64,000 nt of DNA, taken from NCBI GenBank assembly GCA_964459385.1, contig CAYWLG010000005.1, positions 62,001 to 126,000 of the forward strand, read 5' to 3'. The translations under genes and the position numbers were made by a program. Under the pieces are notes generated by a model. That model was not told where the DNA came from. It did no database searches and saw nothing but the letters and a program-made list of their open reading frames with translations. Positions 35,437 to 45,476 of the stretch are shown one piece after another (the first letter of the stretch is position 1; each line of letters opens with the position of its first letter). The stretch comes from UBA6107 sp964459385 (GTDB taxonomy: Bacteria > Chloroflexota > Anaerolineae > Anaerolineales > Anaerolineaceae).

Positions 35437-35476
35437 AAAGAAAAAGAAGATACTCGGTATCTTCTTTTTCTTTTAA
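35437..35476. terminator. Bidirectional terminator
   Basis: Perfect 17-bp stem (35437-35453 with 35457-35473) around TCG, with A-rich and T-rich flanks. It ends the VWA module on the plus strand and the arabinose operon on the minus strand. Confidence 0.9.
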
Positions 35477-35526
35477 AATACATTTCAGGAACTTTTCTGC
35501 CGGAGAGATAGATCAGTCTATCAGTA

Positions 35527-36219
35527 TTATTTTTTTTGCCCATAGTAAGCATCTTTGCCATGCTTGCGCAGGTAATGCTTATCTAGTAATTCCGTTTGCA
35601 TCGAGCTTAATTCAGGGTTCAGGCCAAGAGCATGGTATTGGATAAAAGCAACTTCTTCCAGAACAACGGCATTTTCAACGGCTTTTTTAGGGTTCTGACC
35701 CCAGCAGAACGGCCCGTGACTGTTGAAAAGCACAGCAGGGATTGCGTTTGGGTCCTGCTTTGAAAAGGTCTCAACGATCACTTTACCCGTTTCCTTTTCA
35801 TAATCCATTTTGATCTCTTCAGGGGTTAATTTCCGTGTGCAGGGAATTGACCCGTAAAAATAATCGGCATGTGTTGTACCGGTGGCATCTAGCGACACGC
35901 CTGCCTGGGCAAAACTGGTTGCCCAACGGCTGTGTGTGTGTACAATTCCACCGATGGTCAAAAATGCTTTATAGAGTTCAATATGGGTGGGCGTATCTGA
36001 AGAAGGATTAAGTTCACCTTCTATTTTGTTGCCGTTTAGATCTATTACCACCATATCTGAAGGATGTAGCGAATCGTAGTCTACCCCTGAAGGTTTAATT
36101 ACCATGAGCCCTTTCTCACGGTCAATTCCGGACACATTTCCCCAAGTAAAGGTGACCAAATTATATTTTGGCAACAACAGGTTCGCTTCAAAAACTTCTT
36201 CTTTAAGCGCTTTGAGCAT
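35527..36219 (-). CDS. araD: L-ribulose-5-phosphate 4-epimerase
   Basis: A 230-residue class II aldolase/epimerase family enzyme making D-xylulose-5-phosphate. Zinc ligands appear in IVHTHSRWATSFAQAG (H95, H97) and the C-terminal histidine region FNSHGPFCWG; GNVSG near residues 27-31 binds phosphate. It starts one base after araA ends and is the last gene of the arabinose operon. Confidence 0.95.
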   Translation of the reverse strand: MLKALKEEVFEANLLLPKYNLVTFTWGNVSGIDREKGLMVIKPSGVDYDSLHPSDMVVIDLNGNKIEGELNPSSDTPTHIELYKAFLTIGGIVHTHSRWATSFAQAGVSLDATGTTHADYFYGSIPCTRKLTPEEIKMDYEKETGKVIVETFSKQDPNAIPAVLFNSHGPFCWGQNPKKAVENAVVLEEVAFIQYHALGLNPELSSMQTELLDKHYLRKHGKDAYYGQKK

Positions 36220-36220
36220 A

Positions 36221-37711
36221 TTACCTCAACTTCCAGAGCAGGTCATTGACGCGCAATTCCTTTTTGAGTTCTTCGGTAGTGGTATTTTCGCCTAGATGCA
36301 CAAACTCTATATCCATCATTTCAGCCCAATCTTCCAAAATAGTCGCTGAGACATCAAATGTCAACACAGTATGATGTGCCCCGCCGGCAGTGATCCATTG
36401 TCGGATGCCCTCGCGCAGGTTGGGTAGAATTTTCCACATCACACGGGCTACCGGCAGGTTGGGCATTTCCATGATCGGTTTAACACACTCAATTTCCTGA
36501 ACGATCAAGCGCAGACGCCCTCCCATGTCGATCAAAGAAGCCACGATGGCTTTGCCGGCATGCCCCTCAAAAACCAGGCGAGCCGGGGGTTCTTTACCAC
36601 CGATGCCCAGTGGATGTACTTCAATGCGTGGCTTTTGTTCTGCAATTGAAGGGCAAACTTCCAGCATGTGCGCGCCAAGCGAATATTCGCTGCCGGGCTT
36701 GTAATGATAGGTGTAATCTTCCATAAAGGAGCTGCCCCCTTTCAGCCCTTGCGACATGGATTTAATAATATGCACCATTGCCGCGGTTTTCCAATCGCCC
36801 TCGGCTCCATAACCGTAGCCCTGCGCCATTAAATGCTGTGAAGCGATTCCCGGCAACTCTTCCATTCCCCAAAGGTCTTGAAAGGTGTTTGTATACGCAT
36901 CTGCATGTTCACGCCTCAAGATGCGCTCAATGGCAATCTCTTCTTTTGCCTGGTATTGAACAGCGTGAAGGTCTCCTGTTTTAAGCTCGTAATCTGACTG
37001 ATATTGTTTGACCTTAGTGGCTACCTCAGCATCAGTCACTTTTGAGATCTCGTTTGCGAGTTCTCCCACTGGCCAGGTATTCACCTGCCAGCCCAACTTG
37101 ATCTGCGCCTCCACTTTGTCGCCTTCGGTAACGGCCACTTCGCGCATATTATCGCCAAAACGCACCACCGATAAATTCTGGCTGATATGGTATCCGGCCG
37201 CGGCACGCATCCAATCGCCCAATTCTTTTATGACCGCTTCATCCTTCCAGTGGCCAACAATTACTTTGCGATGCAGGCGCATGCGAGCCCCAATAAAGCC
37301 ATGTTCACGATCACCATGTGCAGCCTGGTTTAGGTTCATGAAATCCATGTCGATCTCTTTGTCTGGAATCTCAACATGGTATTGCGTCGCAAAATGGCAG
37401 AATGGTTTTTGCAGATGTGCCAAGCCGTTTATCCACATTTTAGAGGGGGAAAAGGTATGGCACCAGGTAACGATCCCAACACAATTTTCGGCATAATTCG
37501 CCTCGCGAATAATCGCGTTCACCTCTTCATTGGATTTGATCGTGCCCTTGTAAACGAACTTGCAAGGGATGCTGCTATCGGCATTGATAAAATCAGCCAT
37601 CTCTTGCCCGCGCTTGGCAACAGTGGTTAAAACCTCAGTTCCATAAAGTAATTGCGACCCTACCACAAACCAGATTTCCATGTCTTTCAAATGCTGCATT
37701 GTTACCTCCAT
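36221..37711 (-). CDS. araA: L-arabinose isomerase
   Basis: A 496-residue isomerase converting L-arabinose to L-ribulose. Metal-site region MEDYTYHY and GAHMLEVCP (Glu and His ligands, about 330-356) and the C-terminal HHTVLTFD are visible, with WCHTFSPSKMWI in the N-terminal domain. Full family length (about 500). It is followed by araD with one base between, and preceded by the interrupted araB. Confidence 0.96.
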   Translation of the reverse strand: MEVTMQHLKDMEIWFVVGSQLLYGTEVLTTVAKRGQEMADFINADSSIPCKFVYKGTIKSNEEVNAIIREANYAENCVGIVTWCHTFSPSKMWINGLAHLQKPFCHFATQYHVEIPDKEIDMDFMNLNQAAHGDREHGFIGARMRLHRKVIVGHWKDEAVIKELGDWMRAAAGYHISQNLSVVRFGDNMREVAVTEGDKVEAQIKLGWQVNTWPVGELANEISKVTDAEVATKVKQYQSDYELKTGDLHAVQYQAKEEIAIERILRREHADAYTNTFQDLWGMEELPGIASQHLMAQGYGYGAEGDWKTAAMVHIIKSMSQGLKGGSSFMEDYTYHYKPGSEYSLGAHMLEVCPSIAEQKPRIEVHPLGIGGKEPPARLVFEGHAGKAIVASLIDMGGRLRLIVQEIECVKPIMEMPNLPVARVMWKILPNLREGIRQWITAGGAHHTVLTFDVSATILEDWAEMMDIEFVHLGENTTTEELKKELRVNDLLWKLR

Positions 37712-37767
37712 AATTCCTTATCGATAATTCTAAAAAGTCATTTCATGAACTCTATAGAAAAAAGTTT

Positions 37768-39369
37768 TCAAGAAAAATGCTCAACAGCGCTTCTTTCTAC
37801 GATCAATGCTTGCTTATAACTTTGCATAAAAGCAGAAAAACCCACTACGTCTGATGCTTCAGGGTAAACCGTAGTTTGTCCTTCTGCAGCAAAGACACGC
37901 GTCATCAAATAATCTTCAAGGCTTTCCCCAGACGTTTTTTCAACCACATAAGCAGCAAGCAACGCAATTCCCCAGGCGCCGCCTTCCCCGGCGGTCGCCA
38001 TCACGGAGACCGGGCTGTTCATCGCGGCCGACATTACCCTTTGACCGACATTTTTTGTCTTAAAGAATCCACCGTGACCCAGCACTTTTTCGATCTTTAC
38101 CTGCTCTTCATCAAAAAGAATATCCAGGCCGATCTTCAAAGCTCCTATTGCAGAATACAGATGGGTACGCATAAAATTTGCCAGGCTGAAATTGCTTTCA
38201 GGAGAACGCATAAATAAAGGCCGTCCTTCTGACAGATGAGTGAGATGTTCTCCTGAGACATAATTGAATGAAAGCAATCCACCGCAATCAGGGTCACCCT
38301 CCATCGCTTTGGTGAATAACAGCTCAAATAACTTGTCCGGCTCAACTGAAGTGCCAAGTGACTGTGCAAATTCTTCAAACAGCCCGACCCAGGCATTTAG
38401 GTCAGAAGTGCAGTTATTGCTGTGCACCATGGCAACCGGCTTGCCGGTTGGGGTGGTCACCATATCAATCTCCGTGTGCAGTTTGGACAGCGCTTTCTCT
38501 AAAACGACCATGGCAAATACCGAAGTCCCGGCCGAGACATTGCAGGTTCGCTCAGCCACACAATTGGTGGCCACCATTCCCGTCCCCGCATCCCCCTCGG
38601 GTGGGCAGAACGGAATGCCGGCTGCCAGATGACCGGTTGGGTCAAGCAATTTAGCGCCCTCTTCTGTCAATTCGCCGGCTTTCGCTCCAGCCACAAGTAT
38701 TTCTGGCAAGATTCCCTTTATCTTCCAAGTGAAAGAATGATCGCTGACAAGTTGATCAAATTGTGAAAGCTTCGTTTCGTCATAGATCATTTTTGAACTA
38801 TCAATTGGGAACATACCTGAAGCATCCCCAATGCCTAACAATTTTTTGCCGGTGAGCTTTCAATGGATGTAGCCAGCAAGAGTTGTTACAAAAGAAATTT
38901 CTTTAACGTGGGGCTCTCGATTCAAAATGGCTTGATACAAATGAGCGACACTCCAGCGTTGCGGAATGTTAAACTGAAAGAGTTGGCTGAGTTGAACCGC
39001 GGCAGGCTCCGTGATGGTATTACGCCAGGTACGAAATGGCGCGAGCAGATTCCCGTTTTCATCAAATGCCATATATCCGTGCATCATTGCACTTACACCA
39101 ATGCTGTTCACTTTAAGCAAAGGAGCATGAAATTTGTTGAAGTAAGCCTCTTTTAGCTTTGCGTAACAATCCTGCAGCCCGATCCAAATGCTCTCAAGAG
39201 AATACGTCCAAATGCCGTTTTCGAGCTGGTTCTCCCAATCATGGCTGCCGGTAACGATTGGCGTGTATGTTTCATCGATCAGAACAGCTTTGATTCGAGT
39301 AGAGCCAAACTCGATACCGAGCATAATGGTTTCAGGTTGATTTTTGCGCTGGTCAACGACAGGATTCAT
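37768..39369 (-). pseudogene. araB: Ribulokinase gene interrupted by an in-frame TGA
   Basis: Reads as one frame of 534 codons from the ATG at 39369 to a stop at 37768, except for TGA at 38862-38860 (codon 170). Codons before it end TLAGYIH and after it continue KLTGKK then LLGIGDASGMFPID, exactly the FGGY ribulokinase path in which homologues usually have HW before the K/Q-LTG. So TGG to TGA is the likely change. N-part has the phosphate-binding GIEFGSTRIKAVLID; C-part retains the ATP-binding GGAWGIALLAAY. It may be a pseudogene, a sequencing error or readthrough. Length otherwise normal. Confidence 0.85.
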
Positions 39370-39412
39370 GACTCCGCCTTTTCAGTGATTAGGATCACAT
39401 CGTAGAAGATAT

Positions 39413-40953
39413 CTATTTTGCAGAAAATCGCAATACATTCCAGCTCAATGGTGGCAATTCCAGAGAAAAACACCCCTGATCTACTTCAAAATCTTTCAGT
39501 CTTTGCGGAACAACTGTGTTTGGAAATTGCTCGCTATTCACAGCATTCACATCGTCATGGTGCAAAACGATGTGTTCTGCGAATTTCATAGGCTGAAAAG
39601 CCCTCAGATCGCCGGTCAGATTCATGCTTTTATCCAAACTTCGATTCAAGGCGAAAATCGTCAGTAAACCATCCTCAGCCACTACTGCGGCGGCATCCAA
39701 AAAGGGTACGTCCTCATATTCTTTGGAGCTGTATTGCTCACTTTTGATGACCGGCTGAAGCACCTGTCCTCGGCCATATTGTGAGACATGCATAAATGGC
39801 CAAAAGATCGTCTGAGCCCAGCAACTTCGTTCACTGGTCATGATCGGCGCGATCACATTCACTAATTGGGCCAAGCAGGCAATTTTGACCCGGTCGGCAT
39901 TGCGCAACAAGGTGATCAGCATGCCCCCAACCAATAGAGCATCTTCGAAGGTGTAAACATCTTCGAGCAAGTGTAAAGAACTGCCCCAATGATTGCCAGC
40001 CAGAATTTCTTTATCCTGCTCATTGGAGTGGTACCAAACATTCCACTCATCAAACGACAGATTTAGTTTCTTTTTACTGTGTTTCTTGCCACCAACTGCG
40101 TCGCAAATCGAAATGACGGTCTTAATGAAAGCATCCATATCCATGCTTTTGGCCAGGAAGTTGGCGGTGTCGTGGGTAGGGTTTTGATAATATCGATGCA
40201 GAGAAACGTAATCAATGTTGTCATAACACAGGTCCAACATTTCCATTTCCCAGTTGCCAAATGTGGGCATGTCGTAAGCTGAAGAGCCACAAGCAACCAC
40301 CTCAATGGAGGGATCCACCCATTTCATGACCTTTGCCGATTCGTTGGCTATACGCCCATATTCATAAGCCGTTTTTTGCCCAATCTGCCAGGGACCGTCC
40401 ATTTCATTTCCCAGGCACCAGAGTTTAATGTTAAGGGGATCTCTGGCTCCGTTTTGCTTGCGCAGATCGCTCCAATAACTGCCACCGGGATGGTTGGCAT
40501 ATTCCACAATGTTTCGCGCCGCGTCCACACCACGGGTGCCTAAATTGATGGCATACATCACCTGACTATCAACTTTTTTGGACCAGTCACAAAACTCATG
40601 TAAACCAAATTGGTTTTTCTCAGTTGTTCCCCAGGCCAAATCCAGACGTTGGGGACGTTGCGCCTGCGGCCCAATAGAATCTTCCCAGTTGAAACCGGAG
40701 ACAAAGTTCCCGCCCGGATATCTGACCACGGATACACCCAGCTTCTTCACCAACTCCATCACGCCAACCGAAACCCGTTCTCATCCGATTTCGGATTACC
40801 CGGATCGTAAATTCCCCCATAGACCGCCCTGCCCAGATGCTCAATGAATGACCCGAACAGCCTATCGTCCACCCTGGCGAGAGCAAAATCTCGATCCAAA
40901 ACCAGAGAGGCCTTGAGAAAGTTATCAGACGATTGGGTATTTGCGCTGGTCAT
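39413..40953 (-). pseudogene. abfA: GH51 alpha-L-arabinofuranosidase, frameshifted
   Basis: Family GH51 enzyme releasing arabinose from arabino-oligosaccharides. Start ATG at 40953 follows GAAAGGAT. The first frame reads to GGIYDPGNPKSDENGFRLA and stops at 40759. The rest (V/MELVKKLGVSVVRYPGGNF onward) continues in another frame from about 40762; one missing base near 40760-40770 restores a full-length (about 513-residue) protein. Catalytic residues survive: acid/base E in CLGNEMDGPW and nucleophile E in SFDEWNVWYHS. First gene of the arabinose operon, 43 bp before araB. Frameshift could be real or a sequence error. Confidence 0.85.
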
Positions 40954-41001
40954 GAGTGAAATCCTTTCAAGCATAGCAACAGAGGCAACAGGCGTAAACT
41001 C

Positions 41002-41031
41002 ATTTTATCCAAAGATTGGATTTTTACTCAA
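41002..41031 (-). promoter_or_regulatory. Promoter with internal palindrome, arabinose operon
   Basis: On the minus strand TTGAGT (41031-41026) and TAAAAT (41007-41002), 18-bp spacer. The spacer contains ATCCAA-AGA-TTGGAT (41007-41021), a likely repressor site. The regulator is not in the window. Confidence 0.5.
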
Positions 41032-41100
41032 GTGAAAAGGCTTCTCAATTTGCTGCCTTACCATAAAACCCATACTCGGCCCAGGCTGCTGCCTTTCATC

Positions 41101-43173
41101 TTATTTGCAGTCGTACAGCACCGCCCCCTGCCCGGATGAGAAAGCATTGCCCGGGCCCGAACTGCCGAACCCGCTCAATTGAAATGGCAAACTCACGGCC
41201 GAGCAATTTTCGCTTACCCAGGCGTATATTTCGCGCTTGCTTTGCAGATCACCGCTATCCAGCACGTATCTGAGAGCGCCAGAACGAACCATTTCGGATA
41301 GCTGTGCCGCGGTCACTACGGTATCACTGCCGGTGAAACCGCCCAGGGTAAGCACAGGACGTGAGGTATTCAGAATGAAGTAGGAGGCCTGGCGTGAGCT
41401 CATTACAGCCACCAGATAAGAGCCCTCTTCAGTATTGGCAAGCAAATACTCTTTGAGGTTCTCTTCATAACTGGATGTGGCCTGCGTATTTACAAGCAAA
41501 TTCCAGGTGGCGCCAAAGGATGGCTGCGCACTGGGCAGATTGGTGTCGGAGCTCGGATTGAGCACCGACAAGAGGGCCCATGTGAAAGACGCGACCACCC
41601 AGGTCAAACACACCAGTAAGCGGATCCAGGTTACAGGGCGCAGCCAATAGGCAGCGAGAGCGATCAGAGCAGCCACTGCCAGCAAGATGGCAAAAAGATG
41701 CAGGGCGTCGCCGGCCGACAGGAGCAGGTATTCTCCATAGCCTACTGCGGCCAGAGTGAACACTGTGAGCAGAATTTTACTGAGCAAAGGCGAAGGATGC
41801 AGCGTTTGTGTGACCAGCCAATAAGCAACCCCTGTAAGTGCGGCCATGGCCGGCCCAAGCATGATGAGGTAATAAGTGTGCCAGATGCCGCTGGTGAAAC
41901 TGAAATAGCCCATAACGGGAATCAGCCAGGCCGACCAAAAGGCAACACTTAACCACTGCATGGTTGTGGCCGCCAAACGCTTCTGCAAGAGGAAAAAGAG
42001 CAGCGCGGCCAGCAGGGCCAGAGGCAGCAGCCAGGAGGCCTGTGTGTCCAGTTGACGGGTGAACAAACGCAACAAACCGGGCGAAGTATTCTGATCCTGG
42101 CCCATGCCAGGCGCTCCCCGACCCGCGAAGCGCTGAATGCCAGGCATGTTATTGAAGTCATCCTGAGGAGCCGGTTGTCCACCAAAACCTTCTGGCAAAC
42201 CGTCCGGGCGCTGCGGGGGAGTCTGGCCCTCAATACCTGGTTGTGTGCCCGGTTGGCCGTTCAGATTGCCAGGCTGCCCATTCTGATCACCGCCGCCGTC
42301 ACGCATGGGCGTGGTGTTACCCGAATCATTCGCTCCATCACGAGAGATGCCCCCCTTGGTAAAGCGCTCGATGCCATTGTGACCGACGATCAATTCGAGC
42401 ACCGTGTTATTGGTGCTGGAGCCTACAAAGGGTCGCTGCGAAGCAGGCACGGCGTCAACGATCAACGCCCAGGAAAGCGAAACGGCCGCCAACACTAACG
42501 TAGCTGTGCCAAGGTGGAGCAGACGCCGCCACCATTTCTGGCGAATGCCGAAAAAGTAAAGCAGATAGAGGGCCGGCAAGATCATGAAAGCTTGCAGCAT
42601 CTTAATGTTAAAGCCCAGCCCCAGCAGAATCACACCTAAATACAGAAAACTGACCTTTTGCTTTTCCACCGCTTTGAAGAAAGCCCAGACCGAGAGCAGC
42701 AGCATAAACACCAGCATGCCATCGATAGTGTTGTTGCGCTCAGTGATGACAGTGATGGGTGTCAGCGCCAATGCCAGGGCGGCGAGCAGCCCAGCGATAT
42801 TGCCAAATGGCTTTTTAACCAAATAGAACAGTAAAAGAATCGACCCCAAACCAGCCAGAACGTTTGGCAGGGCCAGAGCAAAACCGTTAAGCCCAAACAC
42901 GGCCGCCGAGGCAGCTTCAAACCAAAACCCCAGCGGCGGTTTATCCACCGAGACCGACCCACCCGGTTCGTATGAGACGAAAAAGAAGTTGTGCCAGGAG
43001 GTCAGCATCGATTTGACCGTGGCTGCGTAATATTCATTGCCATAACCGCTGGCGCCCAGTTGATAGAAACGCAAAAAGGCACCCAGCAGCAAGATCAGGA
43101 CCAGGCCAATGGCCGTCATCCAGCGAATGCGCATCCCATTATTTTTCAATTCATGGTTATTGTTTGTCATCAT
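41101..43173 (-). CDS. GT39-type integral membrane glycosyltransferase
   Basis: A 690-residue polytopic protein of the ArnT/PMT superfamily that would move a sugar from a polyprenyl-phosphate donor. After the first helix comes the acidic periplasmic motif region and SVDKPPLGFW (about 74-83), the conserved D-KPP. About 12 membrane helices are visible. Between helices lies a hydrophilic insert (about 275-360) rich in Gly, Asn, Gln and Pro with NGQPG repeats; the C-terminal soluble domain (about 555-690) resembles the YkcB-like group. Acceptor unknown. Divergent from the propeller gene at 43380. Confidence 0.82.
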   Translation of the reverse strand: MMTNNNHELKNNGMRIRWMTAIGLVLILLLGAFLRFYQLGASGYGNEYYAATVKSMLTSWHNFFFVSYEPGGSVSVDKPPLGFWFEAASAAVFGLNGFALALPNVLAGLGSILLLFYLVKKPFGNIAGLLAALALALTPITVITERNNTIDGMLVFMLLLSVWAFFKAVEKQKVSFLYLGVILLGLGFNIKMLQAFMILPALYLLYFFGIRQKWWRRLLHLGTATLVLAAVSLSWALIVDAVPASQRPFVGSSTNNTVLELIVGHNGIERFTKGGISRDGANDSGNTTPMRDGGGDQNGQPGNLNGQPGTQPGIEGQTPPQRPDGLPEGFGGQPAPQDDFNNMPGIQRFAGRGAPGMGQDQNTSPGLLRLFTRQLDTQASWLLPLALLAALLFFLLQKRLAATTMQWLSVAFWSAWLIPVMGYFSFTSGIWHTYYLIMLGPAMAALTGVAYWLVTQTLHPSPLLSKILLTVFTLAAVGYGEYLLLSAGDALHLFAILLAVAALIALAAYWLRPVTWIRLLVCLTWVVASFTWALLSVLNPSSDTNLPSAQPSFGATWNLLVNTQATSSYEENLKEYLLANTEEGSYLVAVMSSRQASYFILNTSRPVLTLGGFTGSDTVVTAAQLSEMVRSGALRYVLDSGDLQSKREIYAWVSENCSAVSLPFQLSGFGSSGPGNAFSSGQGAVLYDCK

Positions 43174-43379
43174 CGTTCGCCCGCTCTTCCAATAAGAAAC
43201 CTACCCAGATAGTAGCGTCAATATTTGAAGAACTTATGCAGAGGACGTTGAGGAGATTGGAGCCCATTTTTCTCTTTCTACTTTTTTGAATGCTTAAAAA
43301 CTTTTACCTTCCTGCCGGCTGGCTTCAGTTATACTTGAATTTGACGAACTTGATGGTGATCTCTTTTACGAGGCGGACA

Positions 43380-44258
43380 ATGGATATTGAAACCCTGCGG
43401 CAATATGTGGCTCAACGCGATTCTTACAGCATTCTTGAAACGGTGGATGTTTTCAGCGGCGAGCGCAAAGTTCTGAAAGAATTCGATCATGTGATCGAGG
43501 CGCCCAACTGGACGAAAGACGGCCGTTTTCTGGTCTACAACAGCCGCGGGCGCATCTACAAATATGACCTGGCCAGCGGCGAGAGCCGCGAGCTGCCCAG
43601 CGGCTATGCCATCGACTGCAACAACGATCATGTGCTCTCACCCGACAACCAGCAGATCGCCGTCAGCCATTTCAGCCGCGAAGATGCCGTTTCACGCATC
43701 TATGTTCTGCCATTCAGCGGCGGCGAGCCCAGGCTGGTCACGCAAAAAGGGCCCAGCTACCTGCACAGCTGGTCTCCGGATGGCACAAGATTAGCTTACT
43801 GCGCCGAACGCGGCGGGCAGTACGACATCTACACCATTGGGGTGGACGGCGGGGAAGAAACCCAGCTCACGGATCTGCCCGGTCTGGACGACGGGCCGGA
43901 GTATTCTCCCGATGGGCGTTTTCTCTGGTTCAACTCGGTGCGCAGCGGGCTGATGCAGGTGTGGCGCATGGAGGCTGATGGCTCGAATCCCACTCACATG
44001 GCGGCACAAGAAGCCAACTGCTGGTTCCCGCACGTTTCGCCCGATGGCAACTGGGTGGTCTATATCGCCTATCGCAAAGGAGATGTGGAGCCCGGCGATC
44101 ACCCCGCCAACAAGAACGTCGAGATACGCCTCATGCCGGCCGAGGGCGGTGAATCGCGCACCCTCCTTCGCCTGTTCGGCGGGCAGGGCACGATCAACGT
44201 CAACTCGTGGGCGCCCGACAGCCGCCGGATCGCCTTCGTCTCTTACCGATTGAAGTAA
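43380..44258 (+). CDS. TolB-like beta-propeller protein
   Basis: A 292-residue propeller of WD40-like/TolB repeats: APNWTKDGRFLVYNSRGRIY, YLHSWSPDGTRLAYCAERGG, GPEYSPDGRFLWFNSVRSG, FPHVSPDGNWVVYIAYR, WAPDSRRIAFVSY. The start at 43380 has GAGG 5 bases upstream; the longer ORF start lacks a site. There is no signal peptide, so it probably stays in the cytoplasm, unlike true TolB. A related role as a sugar-processing or biopolymer-binding protein is possible. Not in an operon. Confidence 0.8.
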   Translation: MDIETLRQYVAQRDSYSILETVDVFSGERKVLKEFDHVIEAPNWTKDGRFLVYNSRGRIYKYDLASGESRELPSGYAIDCNNDHVLSPDNQQIAVSHFSREDAVSRIYVLPFSGGEPRLVTQKGPSYLHSWSPDGTRLAYCAERGGQYDIYTIGVDGGEETQLTDLPGLDDGPEYSPDGRFLWFNSVRSGLMQVWRMEADGSNPTHMAAQEANCWFPHVSPDGNWVVYIAYRKGDVEPGDHPANKNVEIRLMPAEGGESRTLLRLFGGQGTINVNSWAPDSRRIAFVSYRLK

Positions 44259-44287
44259 GGCGGGCATCCACGTTCGCCCTCCCTCTG

Positions 44288-44319
44288 GATTCGTTTTCAA
44301 AAAAAATGGAAAACGAATC
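44288..44319 (+). repeat. Hairpin after the propeller gene
   Basis: Perfect 11-bp arms GATTCGTTTTC/GAAAACGAATC around an A-rich loop, 29 bp after the stop. It likely forms the transcript end. The stretch 44320-44633 otherwise holds only a 7-bp inverted repeat ATAGAAT/ATTCTAT (44357-44374) and no gene that I can see. Confidence 0.5.
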
Positions 44320-44633
44320 AAAAAACTATTTTCCTTTTAGTGGATGTTTTTATTAAATAGAATATTCATTCTATCTCGATTAGAACATGCCTGTCAAGTG
44401 CGTTGTCTACCCAACGCGAATTTAGGCGCATCCCCACAAGTGACATTGTGTCTCTGGCCTCTACAGTTGATCCAAGGTCAGTCGGTTTAAAAAGCAGTCC
44501 TGAAGCTTTACACGCCTCCAGAGCCCGGTCAATAATTTAAGCTTCCCGTATAGAAACCCTCTTCTATTATTTGTATAATATGATAATTATGGTATTTTTT
44601 ATCGTATTAAATGTATGGAGGAGATACTCGATC

Positions 44634-45476
44634 ATGAAAAAATCTTTGTTTTTGACAACTGCATTAATGCTGGTCTTTATGTTGGTCTTGAGTGGCTGCA
44701 ACTTGCCCTTTAAGATCGTCCCGGCAAACAGCGATAATGCCCCCGCCACAGAAGAGATGAGCGCTGCGGCAGCCACTGCCACCGAACAACCCGCTACAGA
44801 AGCGCCCACAGTAGAAGCCATTGCCAGTGAAACCCCTACCCCAGATGCCCTGCCCACCAACACCGTAGCCCCGACGCAGATCGTCCACTCGAGCCTGCCA
44901 ACGGACACGTATTATGATCCCAACCAGATCGCGGTGGACTGCAACACCGGCGCGCGCCTGGCCTCCGGCTCGATGCAGATCAACGTGTCAGGCTGTGACT
45001 ACTGGAACCGCGAATATCTGGAACGCCCGGCGGACTCGAACGGCGGCACTTACATCCCGGCGCTGGACATTCTATGGAGCCAGGTAGGCAAGGCCAGCCA
45101 GTGGATCTTCCTGCGCATCAAGGTGAACAGCCTGAGTGACCAGCCGGCCGGATACCAGGCCGGGTTCGAGATCGACAAAGACCTGAACTCGCGCGGCGAC
45201 TATTTGCTGCTGGTGAACGAACCCAAATCGAGCCAATGGGCGACCGACGGCGTGCAGGTTTGGGAAGACAGCAACCACGATGTAGGCGGCGGTCAGGCAT
45301 TTGCCTACGATCAGAATCAGAGCAACGGCTATGAAACCGAGCTCTTCAACAGCGGCGTGGGCAGCGACCCCGACTTGGCCTGGGCACGCATCTCGCCCAG
45401 AGATAACACCATCATCGAATTCGCGTTGAAAGCCTCGCTGCTTGGAGACGCCAAAACCTTTGCCTGGTGGGCCTAG
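44634..45476 (+). CDS. Lipoprotein of unknown function, ends at an in-frame TAG
   Basis: A 280-residue lipoprotein to the first stop: lipobox LSGC (C22), a 60-residue Thr/Ala/Glu/Pro linker, and a beta-rich domain (about 100-280) with YWNREYLERP, YQAGFEIDKDLNSRGDYLLL and DLAWARISP. GGAGGAG lies 10 bases before the ATG. The reading frame continues beyond TAG (45474-45476) for 75 more codons with sensible protein sequence, so the natural product is probably 356 residues. Confidence 0.75.
   Translation: MKKSLFLTTALMLVFMLVLSGCNLPFKIVPANSDNAPATEEMSAAAATATEQPATEAPTVEAIASETPTPDALPTNTVAPTQIVHSSLPTDTYYDPNQIAVDCNTGARLASGSMQINVSGCDYWNREYLERPADSNGGTYIPALDILWSQVGKASQWIFLRIKVNSLSDQPAGYQAGFEIDKDLNSRGDYLLLVNEPKSSQWATDGVQVWEDSNHDVGGGQAFAYDQNQSNGYETELFNSGVGSDPDLAWARISPRDNTIIEFALKASLLGDAKTFAWWA

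Noticed and set aside
38860..38862. Selenocysteine codon in araB
   Set aside because: Ribulokinase has no redox Cys here, no SECIS-like hairpin is obvious after the TGA, and the homologous residue is expected to be Trp.
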